DNA of 64,000 bases from Yamagishiella unicocca (taxonomy: Eukaryota > Chlorophyta > Chlorophyceae > Chlamydomonadales > Volvocaceae), in assembly GCA_003116995.1 (NCBI GenBank), contig BDSL01000046.1, positions 558,001 through 622,000 of the forward strand. The letters are read 5' to 3'. The notes under the pieces were generated by a model. That model searched no databases. It worked only from the letters and a program-made list of their open reading frames with translations, and was not told the origin of the DNA. Positions within the stretch are counted from its first letter, which is position 1; each line of letters starts with the position of its first letter. Shown here piece after piece: positions 1-9,776 of the stretch. A program made the position numbers and the translations under genes.

Positions 1-2207
1 CCCAGAATGTCAAAGCGTTCGGGAGCGCCTCGCCCCGACCGCAGCTCGCCACTCTTGCGCGCTCTCGATGCAGTGTCGCTGTGAAAGCGCAGATTAAGCT
101 GTACACCAATCCTGGGTCCCGCGGCAAGATTACCGAATGGTGCGCAAACAGCGACGACGTGCGGTCTTTCGCGCTCCGCACTTGATCACCTGCAGTCTCG
201 CGAATAACACAGGCCATCCTTCGTGTAACAATTTGATCTTCATCTCTGGCACAACAGGTACCTGGCAGAGCTGAATGTCCCTCACGAGCTCGTCTCCGTG
301 GACATGCGACGCGGCGAGCACAAGACTCCGTCGTTCTTGGCAATCAACCCATTTGGCAAGGTATTCGGCCTAAGCAGATGGAAACACCAACTGTCCGGGG
401 ACGGGGATGGATGCGTAGACGCGACGCCGCGCCGGGAACGCCACAGCTGGTGCCAAAATGGCGCTGGGCGTGAAGGGGTCTTGCCACCCCACTGCGGCAG
501 TGAAGCAATGTTTCCATGCCGACAGAAACCTACTCCATATCCCCGTAGCCCGTTGGTTGGGTTGTGACGGGTTGTCCTTAAATCGACGCTTCGACTATTC
601 GCCGCACCGCATCTGTATCCTTCCCTCGCCTGGCTCACACCCTTGCTGTTAACGCAATCAGCCGGACTGACCCCCCGACCCCGCCTCTCAGGTCCCCGCC
701 ATGACGGACGGCGACCTGCCCCTGTTCGAGAGCGGCGCCATCCTGCTGCACCTTGCCAACAAGTACGGCAAGCTGGGCAGTGACGAGCTGGGTACGGCGG
801 CGCAGTGGACGCTGTTCGCCAACTCGACGCTCTCCGAGGCTTTCTTCAACGACCGCCAGAGGTGCGCGGGGTGGCGGCATTGAGGGCGGCTTGAGGGCGG
901 CGCTGGGATGAACCTCGTGGGATTTGGGACCCCGAGTATAGAGCCCGGCCTTTACGGCCGGGAGCACATGTATGGCGTGCCTATAGGGCATTGGGCTGCA
1001 AGGAAGCTGGCGTGGGGGGGAGGGGCGGGGTGCGGATGGCGAACAGGATGCGCTGCCGTGGGTTCCCCGACCTAGTGCAGCCCAGCTGACAGCGCACCGA
1101 ACTACCGATACCGGCGCCGTGCGAAGTTGGGCCGCCGTGCTTGTTCGGCGATGGCCGCGCGACGCGCCCGCCCTGCCTCCCGGCCGTCGCTAGCTGGGTG
1201 GGACAAGCCGACAACTCCGTCGCTCCCCTGCCGCCGCCTCGCATTCTCCCGCACCCGAACATGCGTCCACCCGGAACATGCTCATTACCTCTCAGGGCCA
1301 CCCAGATGCCAGTCATGCTGCGAACCCTGGACGAGCTGCTTTCCAAGAAGCCCTTCTTGACCGGTGAGATCCCCGCCTTGAAGGGGGGAGGGGAACACAC
1401 TGGCGCTGCATCCACCAGCCCCTTGCTCTGTGTTGATTGTCGAGTTGCGTTGCTCGTCACGTTGTTTTGCGCGCCGCTCTGGGGGGATGACCCCCGCTCG
1501 CGTACTGAGCTGAAGGCCTGCCCCTGGCCCCCTCTACCCCCGCCTCCCCACCACCACCACCACCGCCATCAGGAGACCAGTTCAGCGTCAGCGACATCGC
1601 CGTGGGGTCGTACCTGCTGTACCTGCCGCTGTTCTTCCCGGATCTGGATCTGACGCAGTACCCAGCTGTGTGGACGTACATGCAGAAGATCTCGGACCGG
1701 CCCACGTGCCCTGCGCCGTACAAGGAGGCCATGACGGGTAGGCCGAGCAGCCGGGGCGGGTGTGCGGCCCTGGGTTTCGCTGTTGGCTCAGCACACTGCA
1801 CACCTGGTGACGGGCCAGTGCGCAGGAGGCCTAGGCAGCCTCCGCTCCCCGATTAAATGCCGCAGCTTAGGCCCGTGGGGCTGCAGCGGCCATGACGCTG
1901 ACTGCCACAGCAGTGCAACCTCCTCGACCTCCTCGCGCACGACTCTGCTCAGAGCATCACCCGTTGGCGCCCTCAACGCCGGAGCTCCCGCCGGATGTCG
2001 ACCCTGCGCCGTACGTTCGTGATCCATGTCCATCCTTGCTTTCCACCGCGCCGTTGATTGTTTCGGCAGCGTTTTTTGTTTGTCCTAATCGCCGATGCCA
2101 TTCCCTTGGGCCGAACCCCCGGCGCAGGTGCTATGGAGGCGGCCGCCCAGCGCCAGGGCGCCGGCGGAGCGGGCGGCATGATGTCCAAGCTGTTCGGCAA
2201 GCGCTGA
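1..2207 (+). CDS. Glutathione S-transferase-like protein (5' end off window)
   Basis: Six exons can be joined in phase: <1-139, 258-360, 692-861, 1296-1363, 1573-1737 and 2128-2207, stop TGA 2205-2207. About 240 residues are visible. The first exon is open to the window edge and begins with a basic, Ser/Ala-rich stretch like a plastid transit peptide, so the start codon is probably upstream. The thioredoxin-fold N-domain begins IKLYTNPGSRGKI and contains the glutathione-binding signature NPFGKVPAM followed by LFESGAILLHLA. The C-domain is helical, with YPAVWTYMQKISDRP near its end, and the tail is Gly/Ala-rich ending KLFGKR. GSTs conjugate or reduce substrates with glutathione. The SRG serine is the candidate catalytic residue (inference). 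Substrate and class (zeta/beta-like) cannot be fixed from sequence alone. Confidence 0.88.
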
Positions 2208-3285
2208 CGGGTGACAAAGTCATGGACTCGAGGGGGGATTCTCGGTCCTGACGAGGGCTTGGGTGTCTACGCCGCGATGCAGCCCTGAACACGTATCAGT
2301 TGTTACAGCGGGCTCCAAAAGGTGGAGCCATCGGAAAGGTGGTGCGGGGCCGACGTGCAGCCCGCGCCGCTCGAAGAGACGTGGGGACGGAAGTTTTTGG
2401 CTTGCGTGGTCCACATGCAATCTCGATAAAAGGGCTGGCTGCGGACGGTGTTGGAGCGGCTGCAAACCCATGTTTGGAAGCGGCGTTGCAAGAGAAGCAG
2501 CCGCGTCGTCACTTGTCGCTTGCTGGCGCAGACACACCCGCGGCGCTACGTGCCCGTACTTCGGACTACGCCCTGCCTTGTTCCGTTACTGGCGCCGTCA
2601 TCCTCCGAAGCCCTTGCTCCCGCGACTCCCTCGTACTTCAAAGCTCACCCTCGAGGCCTTTTGCGGTGTTTTTGCACCTTGCGCACAAACGAACGAGCAA
2701 GTAAGCATACATTGAGTGAGTTTGCAATATCAGCAAATGATCGGGTCCTGCGTGCATGCGTTGGTGGCACGCGCATGTTCGGTTAGCGGCGCTCGGGCGT
2801 GACATGCCGGCGGCATTGCGGCTGCAGGCGAAAGGGGTGGTTGCTCTACGTAATAACCACATGTAATAAGCGAGGACACGACCTGTGTCACATGTCCTGG
2901 TGCGCGATACACCTCGCGTAAATACAGCCTAATCGCGGACACATGTGTAGGAGTTACGAGCTACGCCGCACTTAGTTCAATCCTCGCAGCTATCGGAGGC
3001 GTGACGAGGAGACCCGGTACAAGGCATAGGAAACGGAGGGCAGCCATCGGAGGGGGGGGCATAAAACAGCCTGCTCGTGCAAAACACATGTCCACATAAG
3101 CTAATAGAGCGTATATGTGTTGGGTGTCACGACAGCACAGCTAATGTGCCCAGCAACGGGGCGCCGACTACAACACAGCCGATTCACACCGCGGTACCAA
3201 GACCAACTCCAACATCCCGCAGCTATGCAAGCCGCTGCACCGCACTTGATTCGATACCCGGCGCGCGAACTGAGTATGTTATATG
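2208..3285. other. Convergent intergenic region / 3' UTRs
   Basis: Region between the stop of the GST-like gene and the 3' end of the NDUFAF5-like gene. A TGTAA motif at 2862-2866 is the best polyadenylation signal for the GST-like transcript. Long open frames here (for example 3077-3709 plus) have no recognisable domain and I do not call them genes. A partial match to the dispersed intronic repeat lies near 3010-3045 (the motif GGCATAGGAAACGGAGG). Confidence 0.5.
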
Positions 3286-3296
3286 TTACAGTTACA
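3286..3296 (-). terminator. Polyadenylation signals for NDUFAF5-like gene
   Basis: Two adjacent TTACA pentamers on the plus strand read TGTAA twice on the minus strand, about 350 nt downstream of the NDUFAF5-like stop codon. TGTAA is the standard poly(A) signal of volvocalean algae. Confidence 0.6.
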
Positions 3297-3641
3297 ACGA
3301 CAACACCCGGAACGTCGCAGCAGTCGCCCGCGCACGCCTAGCGACGTGCCAGTCACCGGCACCCACCCAAGGTTCCATTGCCGGGACGACCTGGCCAAAA
3401 CGCGAAAACCGTCCATTCTCCAGCACCGCAGCTGCAGCGACCTGCGCACCGACTGCACACAAAGAAGGCTCCCAGTGCAAACCCGCCCCTTGCGGCAGCC
3501 GCCGTCCCCAATACCCACCTAGGCACCCTCCGGCACCCTTCGGCACCTTGCAGAACCCGTCCCCGTCGTACGGCGCGGGTCCCACTGGTACGGACGCACG
3601 CGTTTATTTTTTGGTCCCCGTCGTACGGTCGCTGCAAGCGG

Positions 3642-6600
3642 CTACTTCTCCGGGGGGCCGCCTCCTGGCGCAGCACCTGCTGGTTTCGTGCTCGTGGGCG
3701 GCGGGGTGAGGATCTCTCCGTCCGCAGTGCCGCCCACCGCCGAGCCGTCCTTGACCAGCCCGTCAGCCAGATCCTGCGCGTTGGTTTCGGAGGCCGGAGC
3801 GAGAAAGCAGCCCAGGAACTTGATCGTCAGGCCAAGGGGGGGGTTGAGGTTACTGGGTTTGGTCGCTCCTCCCACAATGCGGCGGATACGGACCCTTGGG
3901 TCGCCCGGGGGGGCGAGGGGGGGCGCCTCCAATTCAGCCGCACCCACCTGGAAGGACACGGTGGCGGAGCCGCGCTGTGCGGCCTTGGGCTGGTGGTCTG
4001 CGGGCGCCCAGCCGGTCATGAAGATCACCTGGCGGGGTCCGAGGTGGGGGTGGAGGTGGAGGGTGGGTGTAAAAAAAACCGTTTTACGCAACGGGTGGGG
4101 GGTGGGGGGTGGGGGGTTGGGATTTGGGGGGGTGGGTTTGGGGGGTGGGTTTGGGGGTTTGGGTTTGGGGTTGGGGTTAGGGTGGGGTTTGGGGTGGGGG
4201 TTGGGGGTGGAGGGGAACGCGGGCCACCGAGGGCCCAGCCAGGCGCTGGTGCCGCCCCCCCCCCCCGCGGAGCCACACACCTCGTATGTCGCCCCTACGC
4301 CGCTGCCGTCCTCGCTCCCGAACATGGACTGGTACACGGCAGCCGCCTGCGCGACGTGCGAGGACGAGGGCGCTATCACCACACGACAACACAAGAGCTG
4401 CCGAAGGGGCAGCAAGTGCACCGGGCCAAGAACAACAGCGGCGGTGGGTGGGTGCTAGGAGTCAGACAGGCTGCAGCGCGTCCAGGCGGCAAACACGTGG
4501 GCCTGCGACAGCCCCAGCGCTCAGCTGGCAAAGCAGCTGGCGCAACGTGGCGTGTAGGTAGGGAGGCGGGCTGGGGTGTGGAAGGGGCGAGTGCCAACGT
4601 GCTCCTGCTGGTGCTGACACTCGGCGTGATGTGTGGCGCCGCCGCGGGGGTAGCTCAGCGGGGGGGGGGTCTCACCGCGAGGGCGGAGTCCCGGGACAGC
4701 GTGCGGCGGCGCTGCACTGCGGCGTTGCTCTCGCCCATGGCCTGAGGGCGCAAGGAAAAGGTGCGGCAGAGGGGGTGAGCGAGGGAGAGAGGGAGGGGAG
4801 GGAAGGAAGGGGGGGGAGGGGGGAGGTTGCGAACTGAGGAGCAGGGAGGAGGCTCTCCTGGCTCCTTTCCATCAAACTCCCCGCGCAACCCACGTGTTTC
4901 CTCTCCACTTTCCCCGCCCCCGCCCTGCCGCACCCGCAGGTGCTGCACCAGCTCCAGGGGGGTGGGGTAGCCGATGCGGAAGCGGTCCACATCCACAGCG
5001 GGCAGCCGCAGGTCGGCGCGGGTGAGCAGGTTGCCGGCGTCCCGGACCTGAGGACCCGGGGGCGGGGGGGGGGTTGAGGGGGGATGAGAGGAAACCCGGA
5101 GACCAGGTGAGGTTTGTGTGCAGAGGGGCAAGGTGGGGATAAGGCCTAGAGCGTAAAACGGTGAATTGGCAATGGAGGGGAGAAGGGTATCCTAGCTGGA
5201 GAAACTTTGAAATGAACACGGGTTGGAGGCTGCATGCGAGTCGCAGCTGGCGATCGGATGGGATTCGGTTGTGGATTGGTTGTGGATCGGTTGGGCTGCG
5301 GCGGCAGCCAGCCACCCGCCACATCCTATCAGTCAGCCAACCAGCCGGGCGCCCCCCCCTCCCCCGCCCCCACCTGCGCCAGGGGCGACACGACTGCTGA
5401 TACGCCGCCCTCTCGCTCCATTTGCGCCAGCGCACAGGAGATGCGCAGCTCCTGGGGAGACCGGGGGAGGGGCGGGCGCGGGGGCAGTCCAGGGAGGGCG
5501 CAGGGTCACCCGGGGGCGGGGGCGTGAGGTGTGTGAGAGGGGATGACCCGGGGGCCGGAACTGAACAGGAAGACCGATTAGGAAACGATTGGCACACACG
5601 TTTGGAGGTGCATGCTGGGGAAGCATGCTGGAGGACTTGGTTTAGCGAAAAGGGATCCGGAGGTCGTGCGTCGGGGGCGTGAGGTGGGGGCAGCGACGAG
5701 CCGTGGCTGGGCGCAGGTGGGGGCAGAGAGGCTGATGTGCCCGGGTGGGTGTCGACGCGAAGTGGGGTCCATGCGAACCCCAACGATTGCTCCTGACTGA
5801 CTGACTGATTGATTGATTGACTGACTGGCTGACTGACTGGACGCGCCAAAGCGCTGGTCGATCGCATGGGGCGATCCGGTCGTAACGGCCAACACGCGTT
5901 TCCACACCACCCGTCGCGCGCCCCCACACCCCGGGGTTGGTCTTTACCCCCTCCCCCCGCACCCCAACCCCCGACCTGCAGCGTCTCCCCGCCCAGCAGC
6001 GCCGACAGGAAGAGGCCGTCCGGCACCAAGGCGATACGGCACTGAGCCATAGCGCCCTGGGGGGGGGCGGAGGAGGGGGAGGAGGCGGAGGAGGGGGAGG
6101 GCGCGGAGGGGGCGCAGGAAGGCGGATTGAGGGGCCGGGAGTGACTTAAACCGGGGCTGCGGGGAGGGGGGAGCTGTAGAAAGAAAGGGAACAGCGGCTA
6201 GCACCCGGGCGGCGGGGCAATCGAAATGCGCTCCGGGGAATACCGCTATGCCGCTCTGCGTCCGAGGAGGAGGAGGAGGACCCACGGGCGCTAGGACCCG
6301 TCCCTCCGCACAGCCACAAGCCGCGCTTCGACCTCCCTGCCCCTCTTCCCTTCGCGCTCCCGTCCTCATCACCATACCCCACACGTAACCACAAGCCCGC
6401 CCCACCCCGCCCAGCCGCGCGGCTGGGCGGCAGTACTGTGACGGCACGTGTAGCTGTCAGCCCCAGACTGACGGGCTACCAACTGTTCCGCGCCGACCCG
6501 TGGGTCGCTCTCCTTCCGGGCGTTCCGCGGTACCGCCACAGCTCGATGCGGCCCGCCCCCGCGCCCAGAAGCCACGAGCCCCGGCCCCGCCCGCAGACCC

Positions 6601-9374
6601 GCCCCCGCGCCTGGCCCCCCCCTGGTCCCCGCCCCTGGCCCTGGCCCCCCCCTGGTCCCCGCCCCTGGCCCTGGCCCCCGCCCCGGTTTCATCTCATGGT
6701 TTTCCTCCCCACCCTCCGGATGCACCAGCACCGGACCCGGGAACCCCGGACCCCGACACAAGGCAGTGGCGGCACCAGCAGCAGCAGCAGCGGCAGCAGC
6801 AGGAGCAGCAGCAGCTTAGATAGGCTCACCGGCAGGTCGTTGGCCCAGTGCAGCCCCAGGCAGCTGATGATCACTAGGGGGACCGGGGGGGGGATACAAG
6901 GCGAGAAACGGGGGTGGGTGTGAGAGAAGGCATGGGGGTTGCAAAATAACCCGGTTACATGCGGGGGGGGGAACAGGGAGTCGTGCTCACTCAGCTCCAC
7001 ACTCGACCAGTCGCGCAGAGTGAACCCAGCACGACTGCCGCCAGCGCAGCCGCAGCGGCGACCCGCAGGCTTCGCGCCACCGTGTGTTGTGTGTTACAGT
7101 GTATGAGGACACCCGCCTGCAGCCGAGCTGCCAGCGTGCCTGCCCCGACGCGAGGGGGTGGTGCCGCCCGCCTCTTCCCGGCAGCACCGACTGGCCTTGG
7201 GCCCCTTTCCCCCCTTCCCCGCTCCCCGTCCGCCCCTCCCTCCTCGGGCATCCACGGGTCTTCCTAAAACCCTCCCCCTCCGGACTCACAGTCCACGCTC
7301 CGGGGCCTCAGCGGCAGGTGCTCCTCGTCGCCCCGCACGCACAGCAGCCGGGGCCACGGCTTGGCGCCAGGTCGGCTGCGGGCCGCGACCTCCTCCCGCT
7401 GGGGGGCAGGCAGTGCAGGTAGGGGGCGGGGGGCCAGGTGACGCGGGGTGGGGGCCAGAAGGACAGCGGAGGCTCGTGTAGCACGTCGTTGTAACCGCAG
7501 GGCACAGACAGGGCAATGAGTCCTGTTGGAAAAAAGCGAGTGGAGGATCCCGGTACGCCTTGCAGGGTATTCCGCGCACCCCCCCGGCCGCACCTTGACC
7601 CGGTCCAACATGTCCTGGCTGGGGTCCACCACCACCACCCGCTCGATGCCCGCCCGCCCCCCCGCCAGCTGGTGCAGCACCGGGATGGCTGCGAGGCGGC
7701 GAGGGGGGAAAAGAGGAGGGGGCGGGAGGCCGGGTCGGACGGCAGATCAGCAACCGGCAATGACAGCTTTTCCAGCAGAGCATTGAACCCTGGTGGTGGG
7801 GGGGACGGCAGTGGACCTGGGGTTTGAGAAGGATCCCGCAGGTCGGCACTGTTGACCGGGGCCACCCGCCTTCCCACAGACCCACCCACTCCCCCTCAGA
7901 CCCTCCCACTCCCCCCCGACCCTCCCACTCCCCCCCGACCCTCCCACTCCCCCCCGACCCACCCACTCCCCCCCGACCCACCCGCTCCGCCCAGCACCAC
8001 TGCCGTGGGGAAGGTGCGGCGGCAGTCCTCTAGCCGGTCCAGCAGCCGCTCACTGACCGCCGCCAGCAGCGGGTCGTCCGCCTCCAGCAGCGCGGAGGAG
8101 CGGTTGCGGTGGAGCACCTTGAGCTGGCTGGGGGCCGGCCGGGGAGGGAGCAGTGGGGAGTCAGGGTTTTTAGGGTTTTAAGGGTTTTAGGGTTTTAAGG
8201 GTTAGGATCGAGGAATCCCCGCGTGGTGAGGTTTAGCTTCGGAGGCAGAAGCAGGATGTAAGCTGGGGTCCTTACACCTCCAGCCTTGGCCTTTCCATGC
8301 TTACACAGGAGGGCGAGCCCAGCTACGGCGCGATGCGACATCCGGATCCACGATCCAGAGCATTCAGGTTCAGGATCTCAAACTACGCGCCCACGCACTG
8401 ACCTCACTGACTTGCTTATCCACTCACCGGTCAAACACCTCCATCGGAGTGCCGAGGCCCTCGTCCCGGAAGCCCGACCGGACAGGCCGCGGCGGACCCG
8501 GCGGCGGCGGCGTACGGCGGCCTTCCTCGGCGCCCGCCACACCGCCGCCCTGGCCGGTCCCGTGCAGCAACCTCGCCCCTGAGGGCGTCATCCAGGACGG
8601 CAGCGCCGCCGCTGCCTCCCCTCCTGCTGCCGCCGCCAGGACATGGCGGTGGTGGTTGTGGTGGTTATGGTGGTTGTGGTGGTTGTGATGGCGGCCCAGC
8701 AGGGTCCATGTGTGCTGGTGGAGAAGGTGGCGGTGGCCGTGACGGCGGTAGCCGTCGTCAGATGGAATCCGCGCGGGCCCCGGACAGCCGCCACCGCCAG
8801 CAGCAGCTGAGGCAGCCAGTTGGTTGGCGCTGTGGGCTGTGGGTTCAATGGAGCAACTGGTCAGAGCGGCAGGAGGAGTGAGGGCAACACCCCCGCCGCC
8901 GCCACCGCCACTTCTACCGCTGCTGCTACTGCCACCTCCGTTTCCGCGTCCACCCGGGGCGCTGCCTGAGCAGGCAGCAGCCGTACCGCCAGCGGTGCTG
9001 CAGGGGGGCCCGCTGGGGCAGCTGCAGTCGAGGGAGCGGTGAGGGGAGCAGTGGCGCTGGAGCCGCAGCCAGGCGGAGGACCAACCCAGTGTCCCCGAGC
9101 CGCTGAGCAGTTCCCCGCCAGGTAGCGTTGCGCTGGCTGTGCAGGCGACGCAGCCGCTGGTGGCGCCTGACGCGGCCGGATGCGGAGAGCATGATCCATG
9201 CAGCGCTGGTGCAACTGGCGAAGGCGAACCGACCGTGCCCGACCCTGCTGCAGCGCGCGCGTCGCAGCTGTTGAGCAAGCATAGGCCGAGCCCGAGGCTC
9301 TGGCCGAGGCTAAGAGTACTATCAGCCGTTGCAGCACCCAGAGCCGCTAGGCGGCTGACAAGCGGTGCCCGCAT
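3642..9374 (-). CDS. NDUFAF5-like mitochondrial methyltransferase-fold protein
   Basis: Twelve exons join in phase (minus strand): 9374-8428, 8127-7982, 7688-7594, 7398-7290, 6873-6830, 6056-5976, 5451-5374, 5047-4934, 4741-4676, 4346-4281, 4028-3948, 3773-3642 (stop TAG); 652 residues. The ATG at 9374 is the first Met of the open frame and starts a mitochondrial-type presequence (MRAPLVSRLAALG). Residues 50-300 are low-complexity, with a His/Asn repeat encoded near 8645-8695, so the protein is nearly twice the usual length. From about 310 on it follows the plant NDUFAF5 family: VFDRQLKVLHRNR, RRTFPTAVVLGG, VVVVDPSQDML, GDEEHLPL, ISCLGLHWANDLP, ALVPDGLFLSALLGGETL, RDAGNLLTRADL, AMGESNAAVQRRRTLSRDS, AVYQSMFG and IFMTGWAP. 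In animals the homologue hydroxylates an arginine of complex I subunit NDUFS7. The classical SAM motif I is degenerate (VLGG), as in plant members. Confidence 0.93.
4096..4216 (+). repeat. G-rich tract in intron 10 of NDUFAF5-like gene
   Basis: About 120 nt of runs of three to seven G separated by T, TT or TTT on the plus strand, including degenerate telomere-like TTTGGGG and TTAGGG units. The gene is on the minus strand, so its transcript carries the C-rich complement. Sequence of this kind can form G-quadruplexes on the plus strand (inference). Confidence 0.7.
5583..5650 (+). repeat. Dispersed intronic repeat copy (partial)
   Basis: Contains ACACGTTTGGAGGTGCATGC followed by a duplicated GCATGCTGG and GGACTTGG, matching the core of the repeat family seen at 10456, 12936, 20953, 26275 and 39440. 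It lies in an intron of the NDUFAF5-like gene. Confidence 0.55.
5795..5840 (+). repeat. TGAC/TGAT tetranucleotide microsatellite
   Basis: Imperfect run of TGAC and TGAT units in an intron of the NDUFAF5-like gene. Confidence 0.8.
6598..6682 (+). repeat. Short C/G-rich minisatellite
   Basis: Tandem copies of a unit built from GCCCCTGGCCCTGGCCCC and CCCTGGTCCC in the intron between exons 5 and 6 of the NDUFAF5-like gene. A CAG-type triplet run follows at about 6775-6815, inside the same intron. Confidence 0.7.
7879..7985 (+). repeat. 20-bp minisatellite abutting a splice donor
   Basis: About five copies of a roughly 20-nt unit (GACCCTCCCACTCCCCCC type). On the minus strand the array starts directly at the donor of exon 2 of the NDUFAF5-like gene, so the intron begins inside a repeat unit. 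Confidence 0.75.
8162..8206 (+). repeat. Interstitial telomere-type repeats (degenerate TTTTAGGG)
   Basis: Five imperfect copies of the algal telomere unit, alternating TTTTAGGG and TTTTAAGGG, in intron 1 of the NDUFAF5-like gene. This is much more degenerate than the array at 17215-17268. Confidence 0.8.
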
Positions 9375-9776
9375 GGCGCCAAACGTGTGATCAGCCGAGG
9401 TCCTCAAGCTCGTGATGCAACGACGTGCTTCCTTCAGCGCTGCCTCTGCCTATATGTAGATCAAGGATGTGCCATGCGCCTCAATTGCTGTGAATCACCC
9501 ACAGAGGCTACCTGCACAGTTAGCATGTAACTATCTTGTGCGGCAAGGACAGCGGTACCTAGGATGCCACAATGAATGTATAGACACGTTACTGGAGTAA
9601 CATCTATGAACACATGCCAGAGCACGGCGTTTCTGATCATCAAGGAGTGCGCCCATCCCGCATTGTCGATGATAAACGCGGTTGGCATCAAAGAGAAGAT
9701 GCCCAAACACACATTATAGCGTACGATGCACTTCCATAAGCATCCTTGGGGCCAGTAGCCGGTAGGGCTCGTTGCG
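9375..9776. promoter_or_regulatory. Divergent promoter region between NDUFAF5-like and DUF185 genes
   Basis: About 400 bp separate the two start codons, which face away from each other, so both promoters and 5' UTRs must lie here. Base composition is visibly less GC-rich than the flanking exons. No clear TATA box could be assigned with confidence. Any sharing of regulatory sites is inference. Confidence 0.6.

Noticed and set aside
3378..4745. 455-codon plus-strand open frame
   Set aside because: It runs antisense through three NDUFAF5-like exons and the G-rich intron, and encodes Gly/Trp/Val repeats from the G-tract.
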